Assembly: GCA_041477815.1 (NCBI GenBank)
Contig: JBGOUV010000033.1
Location: 1-27,361 of the forward strand
Length of the DNA stretch: 27,361 bases
Direction: 5' to 3'
DNA from: JBGOUV01 sp041477815
GTDB lineage: Bacteria > Acidobacteriota > Terriglobia > Bryobacterales > JACQDG01
Made by a program: the position numbers and the translations under genes. This document shows, in pieces, positions 1-6,173 of this stretch (within the stretch, counting starts at the first letter, position 1; each line of letters opens with the position of its first letter). Under the pieces are notes generated by a model that saw nothing but the letters and a program-made list of their open reading frames with translations, was not told where the DNA came from and did no database searches.

Positions 1-365
1 AGCCCGAGTACCGCCGGCTGCGGACGCTCGCCAAGCAAGCGGCTAAGCTGAATCGCCCGCCCTTCGTGGTGATCAAAGAGAACCAGCGAGAGAATCTGGC
101 GAACTGGCGGGACCTGTTGTCGCATGTCAAATCCGAGGGCACGCGCGAGGTCAGCGTACAGCGCTACAAGGGGCTAGGCGAGATGAACGCCGAGCAGCTC
201 TGGTCCACCACGATGAACGCCGAGTCCCGGACGCTGTTGCAGGTCCGGCTGGATGACGCGGTGGAGAGCGAAGAGATTTTCTCGACGCTCATGGGGGAGG
301 ACGTGGAGGCCCGGCGGAAGTTCATCGAGGAGAACGCGCTGTACGTGAAGAATTTGGACGTGTAG
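1..365 (+). CDS. gyrB: DNA gyrase subunit B, C-terminal end (partial)
   Basis: The open frame enters from the left edge and ends at the TAG at 363-365, so only about the last 120 residues are present. They contain the type IIA topoisomerase B-subunit signature QRYKGLGEMNAEQLW, followed by TLLQV, EIFSTLMG and the closing ENALYVKNLDV, which matches the usual GyrB C-terminus. GyrB is the ATPase subunit of the heterotetramer that introduces negative supercoils; this part belongs to the TOPRIM/tail region contacting GyrA and DNA. The methionine at 66 is internal, not a start. ParE is the main alternative, but the 'ENAL.VKNLDV' ending favours GyrB. No gyrA is seen downstream. Confidence 0.95.
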   Translation, partial: PEYRRLRTLAKQAAKLNRPPFVVIKENQRENLANWRDLLSHVKSEGTREVSVQRYKGLGEMNAEQLWSTTMNAESRTLLQVRLDDAVESEEIFSTLMGEDVEARRKFIEENALYVKNLDV

Positions 366-481
366 GCCGCGCGGTCCTCACGCTCTGGCGGCAAACCTCA
401 GATCGACGTCACGACGTTCCTCAACGTCAAGGCCGGTTTGGTGCGAGGCAAGGATTCAAGTGTAGCCGAAGTCGGCCAACA

Positions 482-937
482 CTAGTTGCTGCCGCCCTGC
501 TTCCAATACCGGCTGTGGCATTCCTGGCATACGGCGTACACCTGGGCGCCGGCGTCGAAGAGCGCCTCCGGGTTCTTAGCCTCCGCGGCCTTCAGGGCGA
601 CCACGCCCACATCGACCAGCGCTTGCGACATCTTGATCCAGTCGCCCTGGTCGCGGGCGCGGCTGCCGATCATGAGCAGATTGCCGGACTCGGCCAGGGT
701 GAGGGCGTTATACCGAACGGTGGCCCATTCCTCCTCGCTTTTCGGGGCGATCTCTTCCACCCCGCTCGCCGACACGATGGTCCCTACGGACTCAAACAGG
801 ACGTCGGCAGCGGGATCGATCGTCGCCTGCATGAGCTGCGTGACGCTGGCCACCGGCTTGAAGGCGGGCGGTTTCCTACACGCGGCGGCGAGGAGGAGGA
901 CGGCCGTCGCCAGAAGAGGGGGGAGGATGGTTCGCAT
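482..937 (-). CDS. c-type cytochrome lipoprotein (cytochrome c556/c'-like)
   Basis: A 151-residue exported protein. The N-terminus is a lipoprotein-type signal ending in LLAAAC, with Cys20 as the likely lipidated residue. A single CxxCH haem site, CQECH (C137, C140, H141), lies close to the C-terminus. A single haem motif at the end of an otherwise helical chain of about 130 residues is typical of class II (four-helix) cytochromes c such as c556/c'. The segment LMQATIDPAADVLFESVG resembles the first helix of that group and holds a Met that could be the sixth ligand. The protein probably carries electrons at the periplasmic face of a membrane. No Shine-Dalgarno sequence precedes the ATG; a TAGAAT box lies 6 nt upstream. 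Redox partner unknown. Confidence 0.8.
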   Translation of the reverse strand: MRTILPPLLATAVLLLAAACRKPPAFKPVASVTQLMQATIDPAADVLFESVGTIVSASGVEEIAPKSEEEWATVRYNALTLAESGNLLMIGSRARDQGDWIKMSQALVDVGVVALKAAEAKNPEALFDAGAQVYAVCQECHSRYWKQGGSN

Positions 938-943
938 CTGCCT

Positions 944-949
944 ATTCTA
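944..949 (-). promoter_or_regulatory. -10 box of the cytochrome gene, leaderless type
   Basis: On the minus strand TAGAAT is followed by 6 nt and then the ATG at 937. A start point about 7 nt downstream of the box would fall on the start codon. No convincing -35 is seen; the region where one would lie is the palindromic element at 951-1101. Confidence 0.4.
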
Positions 950-1108
950 GTGCGGATTCCGGGCGAAGGCGAACACGGAAGCCGAACACTTCCTGCACAA
1001 TCAGAACGCCAGCGTCGCTACGCTCCGATGGTGTTCGGCTGCCGCCCGGAATGCTGTTCGGCTTCCCTTCGGAAACAGCGTCCGCCTTCGCCGGAATCCG
1101 CATTCTAG
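944..1108. repeat. MITE-like palindromic element with terminal inverted repeats
   Basis: The segment 951-1102 is bounded by inverted repeats. TGCGGATTCCGG (951-962) matches the complement of 1091-1102 exactly, and the pairing continues through CGAAGGCG (964-971 against 1084-1091, allowing one bulged G). Inside is a second perfect 12-bp inverted repeat, GGAAGCCGAACA (977-988) against 1055-1066, plus a competing partial copy at 1031-1040. The whole is flanked by a direct 7-bp repeat, ATTCTAG, at 944-950 and 1102-1108, as expected for a target-site duplication. It encodes no plausible protein. It lies between the divergent cytochrome and GIW genes. Alternatives are a REP/BIME-type palindrome or a structured regulatory region. 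Confidence 0.55.
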
Positions 1109-1113
1109 CGGCC

Positions 1114-1143
1114 TTGACATCGAAAGAGTTCGGGAGTTATATG
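1114..1143 (+). promoter_or_regulatory. Putative sigma-70 promoter of the GIW/DUF6152 operon
   Basis: A perfect -35 TTGACA (1114-1119) is followed after 18 bp by TATATG (1138-1143), a weak -10. The predicted start near 1150 lies just before the ATG at 1153, giving an almost leaderless mRNA and favouring that start over the ATG at 1141. Confidence 0.4.
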
Positions 1144-1152
1144 AGTGGTACG

Positions 1153-1962
1153 ATGCGAAACCTGTTCCGAGGCGCGTTCGCGGCTGTTGCCGTCCTCGCG
1201 GTGGCCGTGGCGCCGGCCGCCGGTCAGACTGCGGCCTATAAGGCTCCCCGTACGGCAGACGGCAAACCCGACTTGAACGGCATCTGGCAGGCGCTGGGGA
1301 CGGCCTATTGGGATGTGGAGGGTCATGCGGCGCGACCAGGAGCGGTGGTCGCGCTGGGGGCGACCGGCGCCGTTCCCGGCGGGCTGGGCGTGGTGGAGGG
1401 CGGGGAGATCCCTTACCAGCCCTGGGCGGCGGCGAAGAAGAAGGAGAACGCCAAAAACTGGCTGACCGCCGATCCGGAGATCAAGTGCTTCATGCCGGGT
1501 GTGCCCCGCGCCACGTATATGCCCTTTCCCTTTCAAATCGTGCAGACGCCGAAGTCGATCCTGATGACCTACGAATTTGCGAACGCCAGCCGGGTGATCT
1601 ACATGGATCGGCCGGATTTTGAGAGTCCTGTGGATACCTGGATGGGGCACGCGCGCGGCCGCTGGGAGGGGGAGACGCTGGTGGTGGATGTGACCAGCTT
1701 CAACGACCAGACCTGGTTCGACCGGGCCGGGAATTTTCATAGCGACGCCTTACACGTGGTGGAACGCTACACCGCCCTCAGCCCCGCCGCGTTGCGGTAC
1801 GATGTCACCATCGAGGACGCGAAGGTGTTTACGCGGCCCTGGAAGATGAGTATGCCGCTCTATCGACGTCTGGATAAGAATGTGCAACTCTTGGAATTCA
1901 AGTGCGTCGAGTTCGTGGAAGAGCTGATGTACGGGCCCCTGCGCAAGAAGCCGAGTCAGTGA
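1153..1962 (+). CDS. Exported 'PDLxGIW' family protein, copy 1
   Basis: A protein of about 269 residues, first gene of a four-gene operon. The N-terminus (MRNLFRGAF, then an Ala/Val-rich core ending APAAGQ) is a Sec signal peptide, so the product is periplasmic or secreted. The mature part begins with TADGKPDLNGIWQ, the hallmark of this uncharacterised acidobacterial family. It later carries ARGRWEGETLVVDVTSF and TRPWKMSMPLYR, both shared with the two downstream paralogues. No enzyme motif is recognisable. The ATG at 1153 fits the signal peptide and the predicted promoter; an ATG at 1141 with GGGAG 4 nt upstream is the alternative, and the frame is open back to 1051. This copy is the most divergent of the three. 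Confidence 0.75.
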   Translation: MRNLFRGAFAAVAVLAVAVAPAAGQTAAYKAPRTADGKPDLNGIWQALGTAYWDVEGHAARPGAVVALGATGAVPGGLGVVEGGEIPYQPWAAAKKKENAKNWLTADPEIKCFMPGVPRATYMPFPFQIVQTPKSILMTYEFANASRVIYMDRPDFESPVDTWMGHARGRWEGETLVVDVTSFNDQTWFDRAGNFHSDALHVVERYTALSPAALRYDVTIEDAKVFTRPWKMSMPLYRRLDKNVQLLEFKCVEFVEELMYGPLRKKPSQ

Positions 1963-1975
1963 AAGAGAGGCGCCC

Positions 1976-2947
1976 ATGAACCATCGATTTCCGGCGGCGG
2001 TGATCGCGGTCCTGTCCCTGGCGGCGCCGGCGGCCGGCCAGGTCACGACGAAACGAACTTGGACCCCACCCCGTACGTCGTGGGGCGAGCCGGACCTGCA
2101 GGGCATCTGGGATTTCGCCACCATTACGCCCCTGGAGCGGCCCAGTGAGCTGGCTGGGAAAGACGTTCTTACGGAACAGGAAGCGACGGAGCGGGAAGAG
2201 CAAGCCACTCAACGTCGCGTGGATCGCCCTCCCAAGCCAGGCGACACCGGCTCCTATAATCAGTTCTGGTTCGACGCGGGAACCAAGGTCATAGCGACCA
2301 AGCGAACGTCGCTGGTGGTGGATCCGCCGGAGGGGAGAATTCCTCCCCTGACGCCGGAGGCGCGGAAGAGAGGGGAGGCCCGTGTAGCGCTTCCGCCACA
2401 CCCTGCCACCGGCCCGGAGGACCTGAACCTGGCCACGCGCTGCATCTTGGGGTTCAACGCCGGACCGCCGATGGCTCCCGGCGCCTACAACAATAATGTT
2501 CAGCTTTTCCAGGCTCCTGGATACGTGGCGCTTCTCAACGAGATGGTCAACGACGCCCGCATCATCCCCCTGGACGGGCGTCCGCATCTTCCACAGAACA
2601 TCCGCCAGTGGAGGGGGGACTCGCGCGGCCGTTGGGAAGGCCCTACGCTGGTGGTCGACACCACGAATTTCCGCGACGAGACGAACTTCAGGGAATCCAG
2701 CAGGAACCTCCATGTAGTCGAACGCTTCACGCGCGTTGACGCGGACACGCTTCTCTATCAGTTCACTGTCGACGACCCGACGACGTGGACCAGACCCTGG
2801 TCGGCGGCGGTTCCCATGAGGAAGACGGAGGGTCCGATCTTTGAGTACGCGTGTCACGAGGGGAATTACGGCATGTTCAACATCCTCACGGGAGCTCGCG
2901 CCGAAGAGAAAGCTGCCGCAGAAGCCGCCCAGAAGGGAACGAGGTAA
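1976..2947 (+). CDS. Exported 'PDLxGIW' family protein, copy 2
   Basis: A 323-residue protein starting 13 bp after copy 1, with GAGAGG five nt before the ATG. A short signal peptide ends near APAAGQ. The mature chain opens with TPPRTSWGEPDLQGIWDFATITPLERP, then has KRTSLVVDPPEGRIPPLTPEA, NAGPPMAPGAYNNNVQLFQ, GDSRGRWEGPTLVVDTTNF, TRPWSAAVPM and CHEGNYGMFNI. The last two Cys-containing segments (ATRCILG and YACHEG) could form a disulphide in the periplasm. The product is clearly a paralogue of the next gene, with long identical blocks. The function is unknown: the family is frequent in Solibacter-type genomes but has no assigned reaction. Operon position suggests co-expression with the DUF6152 protein. 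Confidence 0.75.
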   Translation: MNHRFPAAVIAVLSLAAPAAGQVTTKRTWTPPRTSWGEPDLQGIWDFATITPLERPSELAGKDVLTEQEATEREEQATQRRVDRPPKPGDTGSYNQFWFDAGTKVIATKRTSLVVDPPEGRIPPLTPEARKRGEARVALPPHPATGPEDLNLATRCILGFNAGPPMAPGAYNNNVQLFQAPGYVALLNEMVNDARIIPLDGRPHLPQNIRQWRGDSRGRWEGPTLVVDTTNFRDETNFRESSRNLHVVERFTRVDADTLLYQFTVDDPTTWTRPWSAAVPMRKTEGPIFEYACHEGNYGMFNILTGARAEEKAAAEAAQKGTR

Positions 2948-2957
2948 GGTGAATCCG

Positions 2958-3971
2958 ATGCGAACCAAGCTTATTCTGGGGGCCGTGATTGCTGTGGTGT
3001 CCCTGGCGACGGCGCCCGCGGCCGGCCAGGCGACGGCGGCCGCGGGGAAAGCGAGCGCCGCGAAGCGCGCGGGGACTCCACCCCGCACCCCGTGGGGCCA
3101 GCCCGACCTGCAAGGGATTTGGGACTTCGCCACCATCACGCCCCTGGAGCGTCCCAAGGAGCTGGCCGGGAAAGAGGTTCTGACCGCCGAGGAAGCGGCG
3201 GAGTTTGAACAGCGGACCCTGCAACAGCGGAATCCGGATCGCCGCGACGGAGGTTCCCAAGCCGACGTCGGTCGCGCGTACAATCAATTTTGGTGGGACT
3301 ACGGCTCCAAGGTGGTCGGAACCAAGAGAACGTCGCTGGTGGTGGACCCGCCGGATGGGAGAGTGCCTCCCTTGACGCCGGAGGCGCAGAAGCGAGCGGA
3401 CGCCCGTACGGCGGTGAGGCAAGGCCCCCCTCGCGGCCCGGAGGACCGCAACCTGTGGGAGCGTTGTATCCTGGGAGGCAATGCCGGGCCGCCTATGGCT
3501 CCCGGCCCTTACAACAATAATGTCCAGATCTTCCAGACTCCGGGAAACGTGGTGATTCTCAACGAAATGATCAACGACGCCCGCGTGGTCCCCCTGGACG
3601 GGCGTCCTCATGTGCCGCCCCACATCCGCCAGTGGAGAGGGGACTCGCGCGGCCGTTGGGAAGGCAACACGCTGGTCGTCGACACTACGAATTTTGGCGA
3701 CGAGCCGAACTTCCGGGGAGCCACCGCGAAGTTGCACGTGATCGAACGCTTCACGCGCGTCAACGCCGACACGCTCCTCTACGAATTCAAGGTCGAAGAT
3801 CCGGCAACGTGGACCAGACCCTGGTCGGCGGCGGTTCCGATGACCAAGACGGAGGGTCCGATGTTTGAGTACGCCTGCCACGAGGGGAATTACGGCATGT
3901 TCAACATGCTCGCCGGCGCCCGCGCCGGAGAGAAGGCGGCCGCAGAAGCCGCCAAGGCGGGACCGAAGTGA
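2958..3971 (+). CDS. Exported 'PDLxGIW' family protein, copy 3 (tandem duplicate of copy 2)
   Basis: A 337-residue protein; the ATG at 2958 is preceded by GGTG and follows the previous stop by 10 bp. The frame is open upstream to 2841, but only this start gives a signal peptide (MRTKLILGAVIAVVSLA, ending APAAGQ). The mature part aligns end to end with copy 2 at roughly two thirds identity: TPPRTPWGQPDLQGIWDF, KRTSLVVDPPDGRVPPLTPEA, NAGPPMAPGPYNNN, GDSRGRWEGNTLVVDTTNF and CHEGNYGMFNM. Differences concentrate in the Ala-rich stretch after the signal peptide and in the segment around residues 80-100. It is the result of a tandem gene duplication. No catalytic signature is recognised, so no function is proposed. 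Confidence 0.75.
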   Translation: MRTKLILGAVIAVVSLATAPAAGQATAAAGKASAAKRAGTPPRTPWGQPDLQGIWDFATITPLERPKELAGKEVLTAEEAAEFEQRTLQQRNPDRRDGGSQADVGRAYNQFWWDYGSKVVGTKRTSLVVDPPDGRVPPLTPEAQKRADARTAVRQGPPRGPEDRNLWERCILGGNAGPPMAPGPYNNNVQIFQTPGNVVILNEMINDARVVPLDGRPHVPPHIRQWRGDSRGRWEGNTLVVDTTNFGDEPNFRGATAKLHVIERFTRVNADTLLYEFKVEDPATWTRPWSAAVPMTKTEGPMFEYACHEGNYGMFNMLAGARAGEKAAAEAAKAGPK

Positions 3972-3985
3972 AGGGGGTGAATCCG

Positions 3986-4417
3986 ATGCGAACAAGGCTA
4001 TCCGTTGTGGTTGCCGCAGCAGGTCTGGCGCTGGCCGCCGTGCCGGCGTGGGCGCATCACGCCTTTGCGGCGGAATTTGACGCCAACAAGCCGATCCGGT
4101 TGCAGGGAGCGGTCACCAAGATGGAATGGATCAATCCCCACGCCTGGATCCACATCGACGTGAAGAAGCCGGACGGCAAGGTGGAGCAGTGGATGATCGA
4201 AGGGGGCACCCCCAACACTCTGTTCCGGCGAGGCTTCACGAAAAACTCGCTGCTGCCGGGGACGGTGATCGTGGTCGATGGGTATCAGGCGAAGGACGGA
4301 ACCCAGAAGGCCAACGGCAGGGATCTCACGTTGCCCGATGGGCGCAAGCTGTTTCTGGGGTCGTCCGGCACGGGGGCGCCCAGGGATGGCAGGGACCCGA
4401 CGGAGCCGAAGCGGTAG
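3986..4417 (+). CDS. Exported DUF6152 family protein
   Basis: A 143-residue protein, last gene of the operon, 14 bp after copy 3. AAGGGGGTGA is a strong ribosome site 5 nt before the ATG at 3986; a GTG at 3968 in the same frame is less likely because it would lengthen the signal peptide. The signal ends AVPAWA, leaving a mature start HHAFAAEFDANKPI. The core 'LQGAVTKMEWINPHAWIHIDV', 'GTPNTLFRRGFTKNSLLPGTVIVVDGYQAKDG' and 'DLTLPDGRKLFLGSS' is the DUF6152 pattern, a small beta-rich periplasmic domain of unknown role. The N-terminal His-His and the NPHAW histidine could bind metal, which is speculation. The segment GTGAATCCGATGCGAAC around its start is repeated at the start of copy 3. Confidence 0.85.
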   Translation: MRTRLSVVVAAAGLALAAVPAWAHHAFAAEFDANKPIRLQGAVTKMEWINPHAWIHIDVKKPDGKVEQWMIEGGTPNTLFRRGFTKNSLLPGTVIVVDGYQAKDGTQKANGRDLTLPDGRKLFLGSSGTGAPRDGRDPTEPKR

Positions 4418-4435
4418 ACTACCCGGCGCGCCGCC

Positions 4436-4657
4436 TCAGGCGACCCCTTGCCGTTCCACGTAGGCGACCGAGGTATGGGGCTCGGGAATGGGCTCGCCAT
4501 CTTCGCGCCAGCCCTCCAAGTGCAACTCTATGGCTTCCAGAATGTTGCGTTCAACCTCTTCGACGGTCCGGCCTGTCGTGATGCAGCCAGGTAAATCGGG
4601 GACGTAGGCCGAGAGATTGTTTTCGCCCTGCTCAATGACAATCGCGTACTTCCTCAT
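4436..4657 (-). CDS. hicB: HicB-like antitoxin / UPF0150-type protein (orphan)
   Basis: A 73-residue protein with the HicB N-terminal fold: MRKYAIVIEQGENNLSAYVPDLPGCITTG, then the amphipathic helix RTVEEVERNILEAIELHLEGW and a short tail. The 'YVPDLPGC..TG.T.EE......EAI..HLE' pattern is diagnostic. HicB proteins neutralise the HicA mRNA interferase, and longer ones have a C-terminal DNA-binding domain. This one is the short form and lacks such a domain. No hicA-like frame (small dsRBD fold protein) is found on either side. It sits 25 bp downstream of brnA on the same strand, with GAGAGG 6 nt before the ATG, so it is probably co-transcribed with brnTA. It may be a solitary survivor or a cross-acting antitoxin. 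Confidence 0.8.
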   Translation of the reverse strand: MRKYAIVIEQGENNLSAYVPDLPGCITTGRTVEEVERNILEAIELHLEGWREDGEPIPEPHTSVAYVERQGVA

Positions 4658-4682
4658 GGCTTGCCTCTCAGTCCAGCCTGAC

Positions 4683-5045
4683 TCAGGACACTCTCTCCGA
4701 CGTGGCCAAGCGCCGTACCCGTCCCTTCTTGACGGGGTGCTTGAACATGGCGGAGCGGAGAATCGCGTTCAGGCGGCTATGGTAACCCTTCCCCTGGGAC
4801 TTGAGCCACGTCAAGACGTCCGCATCGATGCGGACGGAAAGCTGGCGCTTGACCGGTCGATACAGACCACCGCGAACTGCGCCCTCGAAAAACGACGCCG
4901 GGAGGCGCGAGATGTCGCTGTAGTCGATCTGGCGATCGGGCATCTTGGCCAGCGCCCGGAGCTCTGCCTTCTGCTTCTGGGTCAGCCGGCGTGGCTTAGC
5001 CGGATCAAGCTCGATTGTCACGGTACGCTCTTTTTTCTTGCGCAT
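4683..5045 (-). CDS. brnA: BrnA family antitoxin
   Basis: A 120-residue protein. The C-terminal half holds the BrnA ribbon-helix-helix signature: KRQLSVRIDADVLTWLKSQGKGYHSRLNAILRSAM. The N-terminal half (TQKQKAELRALAKMPDRQIDYSDISRLP) matches the toxin-wrapping segment of this family. BrnA binds and neutralises the BrnT ribonuclease and represses the brnTA operon. AGGAGA lies 4 nt upstream of the ATG. The start lies inside the shifted 3' part of brnT (41-nt overlap), the normal brnT-brnA arrangement. Because the toxin frame is broken, brnA may now serve only as a repressor, or may counter other BrnT proteins. Confidence 0.88.
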   Translation of the reverse strand: MRKKKERTVTIELDPAKPRRLTQKQKAELRALAKMPDRQIDYSDISRLPASFFEGAVRGGLYRPVKRQLSVRIDADVLTWLKSQGKGYHSRLNAILRSAMFKHPVKKGRVRRLATSERVS

Positions 5046-5287
5046 TGGCTCTCCTGGCTGAAATCAGCCGAATCACTTCGCCACCCTCATCGCACGGCGT
5101 AGACCACAACCAGTACCGCCGGTTCCACCCCGCCGATCGTGATCCAGCGGTCTTCACCATAGTCTTCCCGGTCGTCATACGTTTCCAGTCTGCGAGGATC
5201 GAGGAACACGCGGGCCGCCACGTCAAAACTAACGCGGTGCTTACGCTGATTCGAGAAGTTCTTGTTTCTGTCCCACGAAACCCGCAA
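5005..5287 (-). pseudogene. brnT: BrnT family toxin, broken by a frameshift
   Basis: The first frame (TTG at 5285-5287 to TGA at 5087-5089) reads RVSWDRNKNFSNQRKHRVSFDVAARVFLDP... ITIGG....LVVVYAVR and stops. The remaining family-typical end, DEGGEVIRLISARRANAQEKRAYRDNRA, continues directly in another frame and stops at 5005-5007. The break is at about 5086-5095, where the minus strand reads GTGCGATGAG. Restoring one CG (GTGCGCGATGAG) would give ...VYAVRDEGGEVIRLISARRA, so loss of one CG dinucleotide by slippage is the simplest explanation. The truncated product lacks the conserved ISARRA end and should be inactive. GGAG lies 7 nt before the TTG. A sequencing or assembly error, or programmed frameshifting, cannot be excluded. 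Confidence 0.8.
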
Positions 5288-5315
5288 TTCGTAGCTCCGG
5301 ACGTGTAGCTACATA

Positions 5316-5324
5316 ATTATATCA
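5316..5324 (-). promoter_or_regulatory. Extended -10 promoter of brnTA
   Basis: The minus strand carries TGATATAAT, a consensus TATAAT with the TGn extension, about 29 nt upstream of the brnT TTG. No -35 is visible, as is usual for extended -10 promoters. The box overlaps the stop codon of the vapB-like remnant at 5317-5349. Confidence 0.5.
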
Positions 5325-5325
5325 C

Positions 5326-5367
5326 GTCAAAGGTGGTTCGGACTGCCATGGAGGCAGTCGCTATCAG
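5326..5367. repeat. Truncated duplicate of the vapB start region
   Basis: Positions 5326-5367 match 6144-6183, with GGTGGTTCGGACTGCCAT identical in both. The second copy covers the start of the functional vapB (MAVRTTVDIPE) and its -10 box. Here the minus-strand frame from 5349 reads MAVRTTFDVI and then stops at 5317-5319. Similarity ends where the brnT promoter begins. The -10 TAGAAT of vapB is not preserved in this copy. The remnant therefore marks a recombination junction between the brnTA and vapBC cassettes. Confidence 0.6.
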
Positions 5368-5444
5368 AGACGGGAGCGGCCCGGGCGAAGGAGGGGGACA
5401 AGGCGGAGGACGGCGGCCTTGGATGGCATCGGGGCCAGCATACA

Positions 5445-5471
5445 ACGAAATCTACGAAATCGATACGAAAT
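5445..5471. repeat. Three ACGAAAT direct repeats
   Basis: ACGAAAT occurs at 5445-5451, 5454-5460 and 5465-5471, start to start 9 and 11 bp apart, with an ATCGAT palindrome (5459-5464) between the last two. They lie 39 bp downstream of the vapC stop (minus strand), in the non-coding stretch between the vapBC and brnTA cassettes. Possible small binding-site cluster; no function assigned. Confidence 0.4.
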
Positions 5472-5509
5472 ATTGGAGGCAGCCGGAAACTAGACGATTG
5501 CCGGCATCG

Positions 5510-5956
5510 TCAGGCTGGCAGGATAGCGGCGTAACCGTGTTTGCGGGCGAGGACGAGTAGCGCTCTGTCGAAGGTAACCAGCGCCGCACGGCTTTCCTTG
5601 GAATAGGCGAGCAGGTAGCAATCGCCAACCCATTTCGATGCCGCCTGCTGGGCGAACGGAGCGGTCGCTTCCCGGAATGCGGCATCCAGGCCGCGTGGTT
5701 CCGGATAGAACTCCACGCGCGGGTCGCTCAACCATCGTTCGTACACGTCCCAGGCCTTTTGGAGAGTCAGCGTCTGTTCGCCCATGGCGGCTTGGTTCGT
5801 CAGCAGACGCAGCAGGCCGACCTGGGTGTAGCGCGAGAAAATGAGCCTTCCTTCACCCGACAGCAGGTGGAACCAGTTCCAGGCTTCGGCGTTGTGAGAA
5901 TGGCCGGCTACGGAAAGAGCGAGCCAAACGTTTAAGTCAGGAAAAAACGAGGTCAT
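5510..5956 (-). CDS. vapC: VapC family PIN-domain toxin
   Basis: A 148-residue PIN-domain protein. The acidic site is visible: D7 in SFFPDLNVWLAL, D112 in WVGDCYLLAYS and D130 in LVTFDRALL. The segment RYTQVGLLRLLTNQAAMG is typical of the VapC subgroup in which Gln stands where most VapCs have Glu, so the lack of that Glu is a subgroup trait rather than damage. VapC toxins are Mg-dependent ribonucleases that often cut tRNA or the sarcin-ricin loop. Its start lies inside vapB (20-nt overlap), giving translational coupling. It reads as intact: length and both ends fit the family. Confidence 0.88.
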   Translation of the reverse strand: MTSFFPDLNVWLALSVAGHSHNAEAWNWFHLLSGEGRLIFSRYTQVGLLRLLTNQAAMGEQTLTLQKAWDVYERWLSDPRVEFYPEPRGLDAAFREATAPFAQQAASKWVGDCYLLAYSKESRAALVTFDRALLVLARKHGYAAILPA

Positions 5957-6167
5957 GGGGGTTCTCGTCCTTGGGAAAGGCCGGACCCAGCTTGCCCTTG
6001 CCCCGGACCAGAGGGCCGGTCACATAGGAGCCCTTCTTGTGCTCGCTGTAGGCCTGCTCGATGGCTCGGATGATCAGGGCACGGATCGAAGAGCCAGACC
6101 GCTCCGCCCGGTGACGGAGCGCGTCGTGCAACGGTTCCGGGATGTCAACGGTGGTTCGGACTGCCAT
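5937..6167 (-). CDS. vapB: VapB-type antitoxin
   Basis: A 76-residue protein. MAVRTTVDIPEPLHDALRHRAERSGSSIRALIIRAIEQAY is a ribbon-helix-helix DNA-binding domain; the tail KGKLGPAFPKDENPHDLVFS is a flexible toxin-binding segment. Similar antitoxins carry a 'G..GP.FP...NPHDL.F' ending and pair with the 'DLNVWLAL' group of PIN toxins, exactly as found here. It should neutralise the downstream PIN protein and autoregulate the operon. The gene lacks a Shine-Dalgarno sequence; a promoter places the transcription start at the ATG. Confidence 0.88.
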   Translation of the reverse strand: MAVRTTVDIPEPLHDALRHRAERSGSSIRALIIRAIEQAYSEHKKGSYVTGPLVRGKGKLGPAFPKDENPHDLVFS

Positions 6168-6173
6168 AGAGGC

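Noticed and set aside
366..481. Possible small gene after gyrB
   Set aside because: No start with ribosome site and no protein-like composition; I see nothing here.
1898..3283. A 461-codon minus-strand frame opposite the GIW genes, and a similar one at 2886-3995
   Set aside because: The two mirror each other only because the GIW genes are duplicated. The composition is Arg/Pro-rich and no signal peptide, motif or ribosome site is present.
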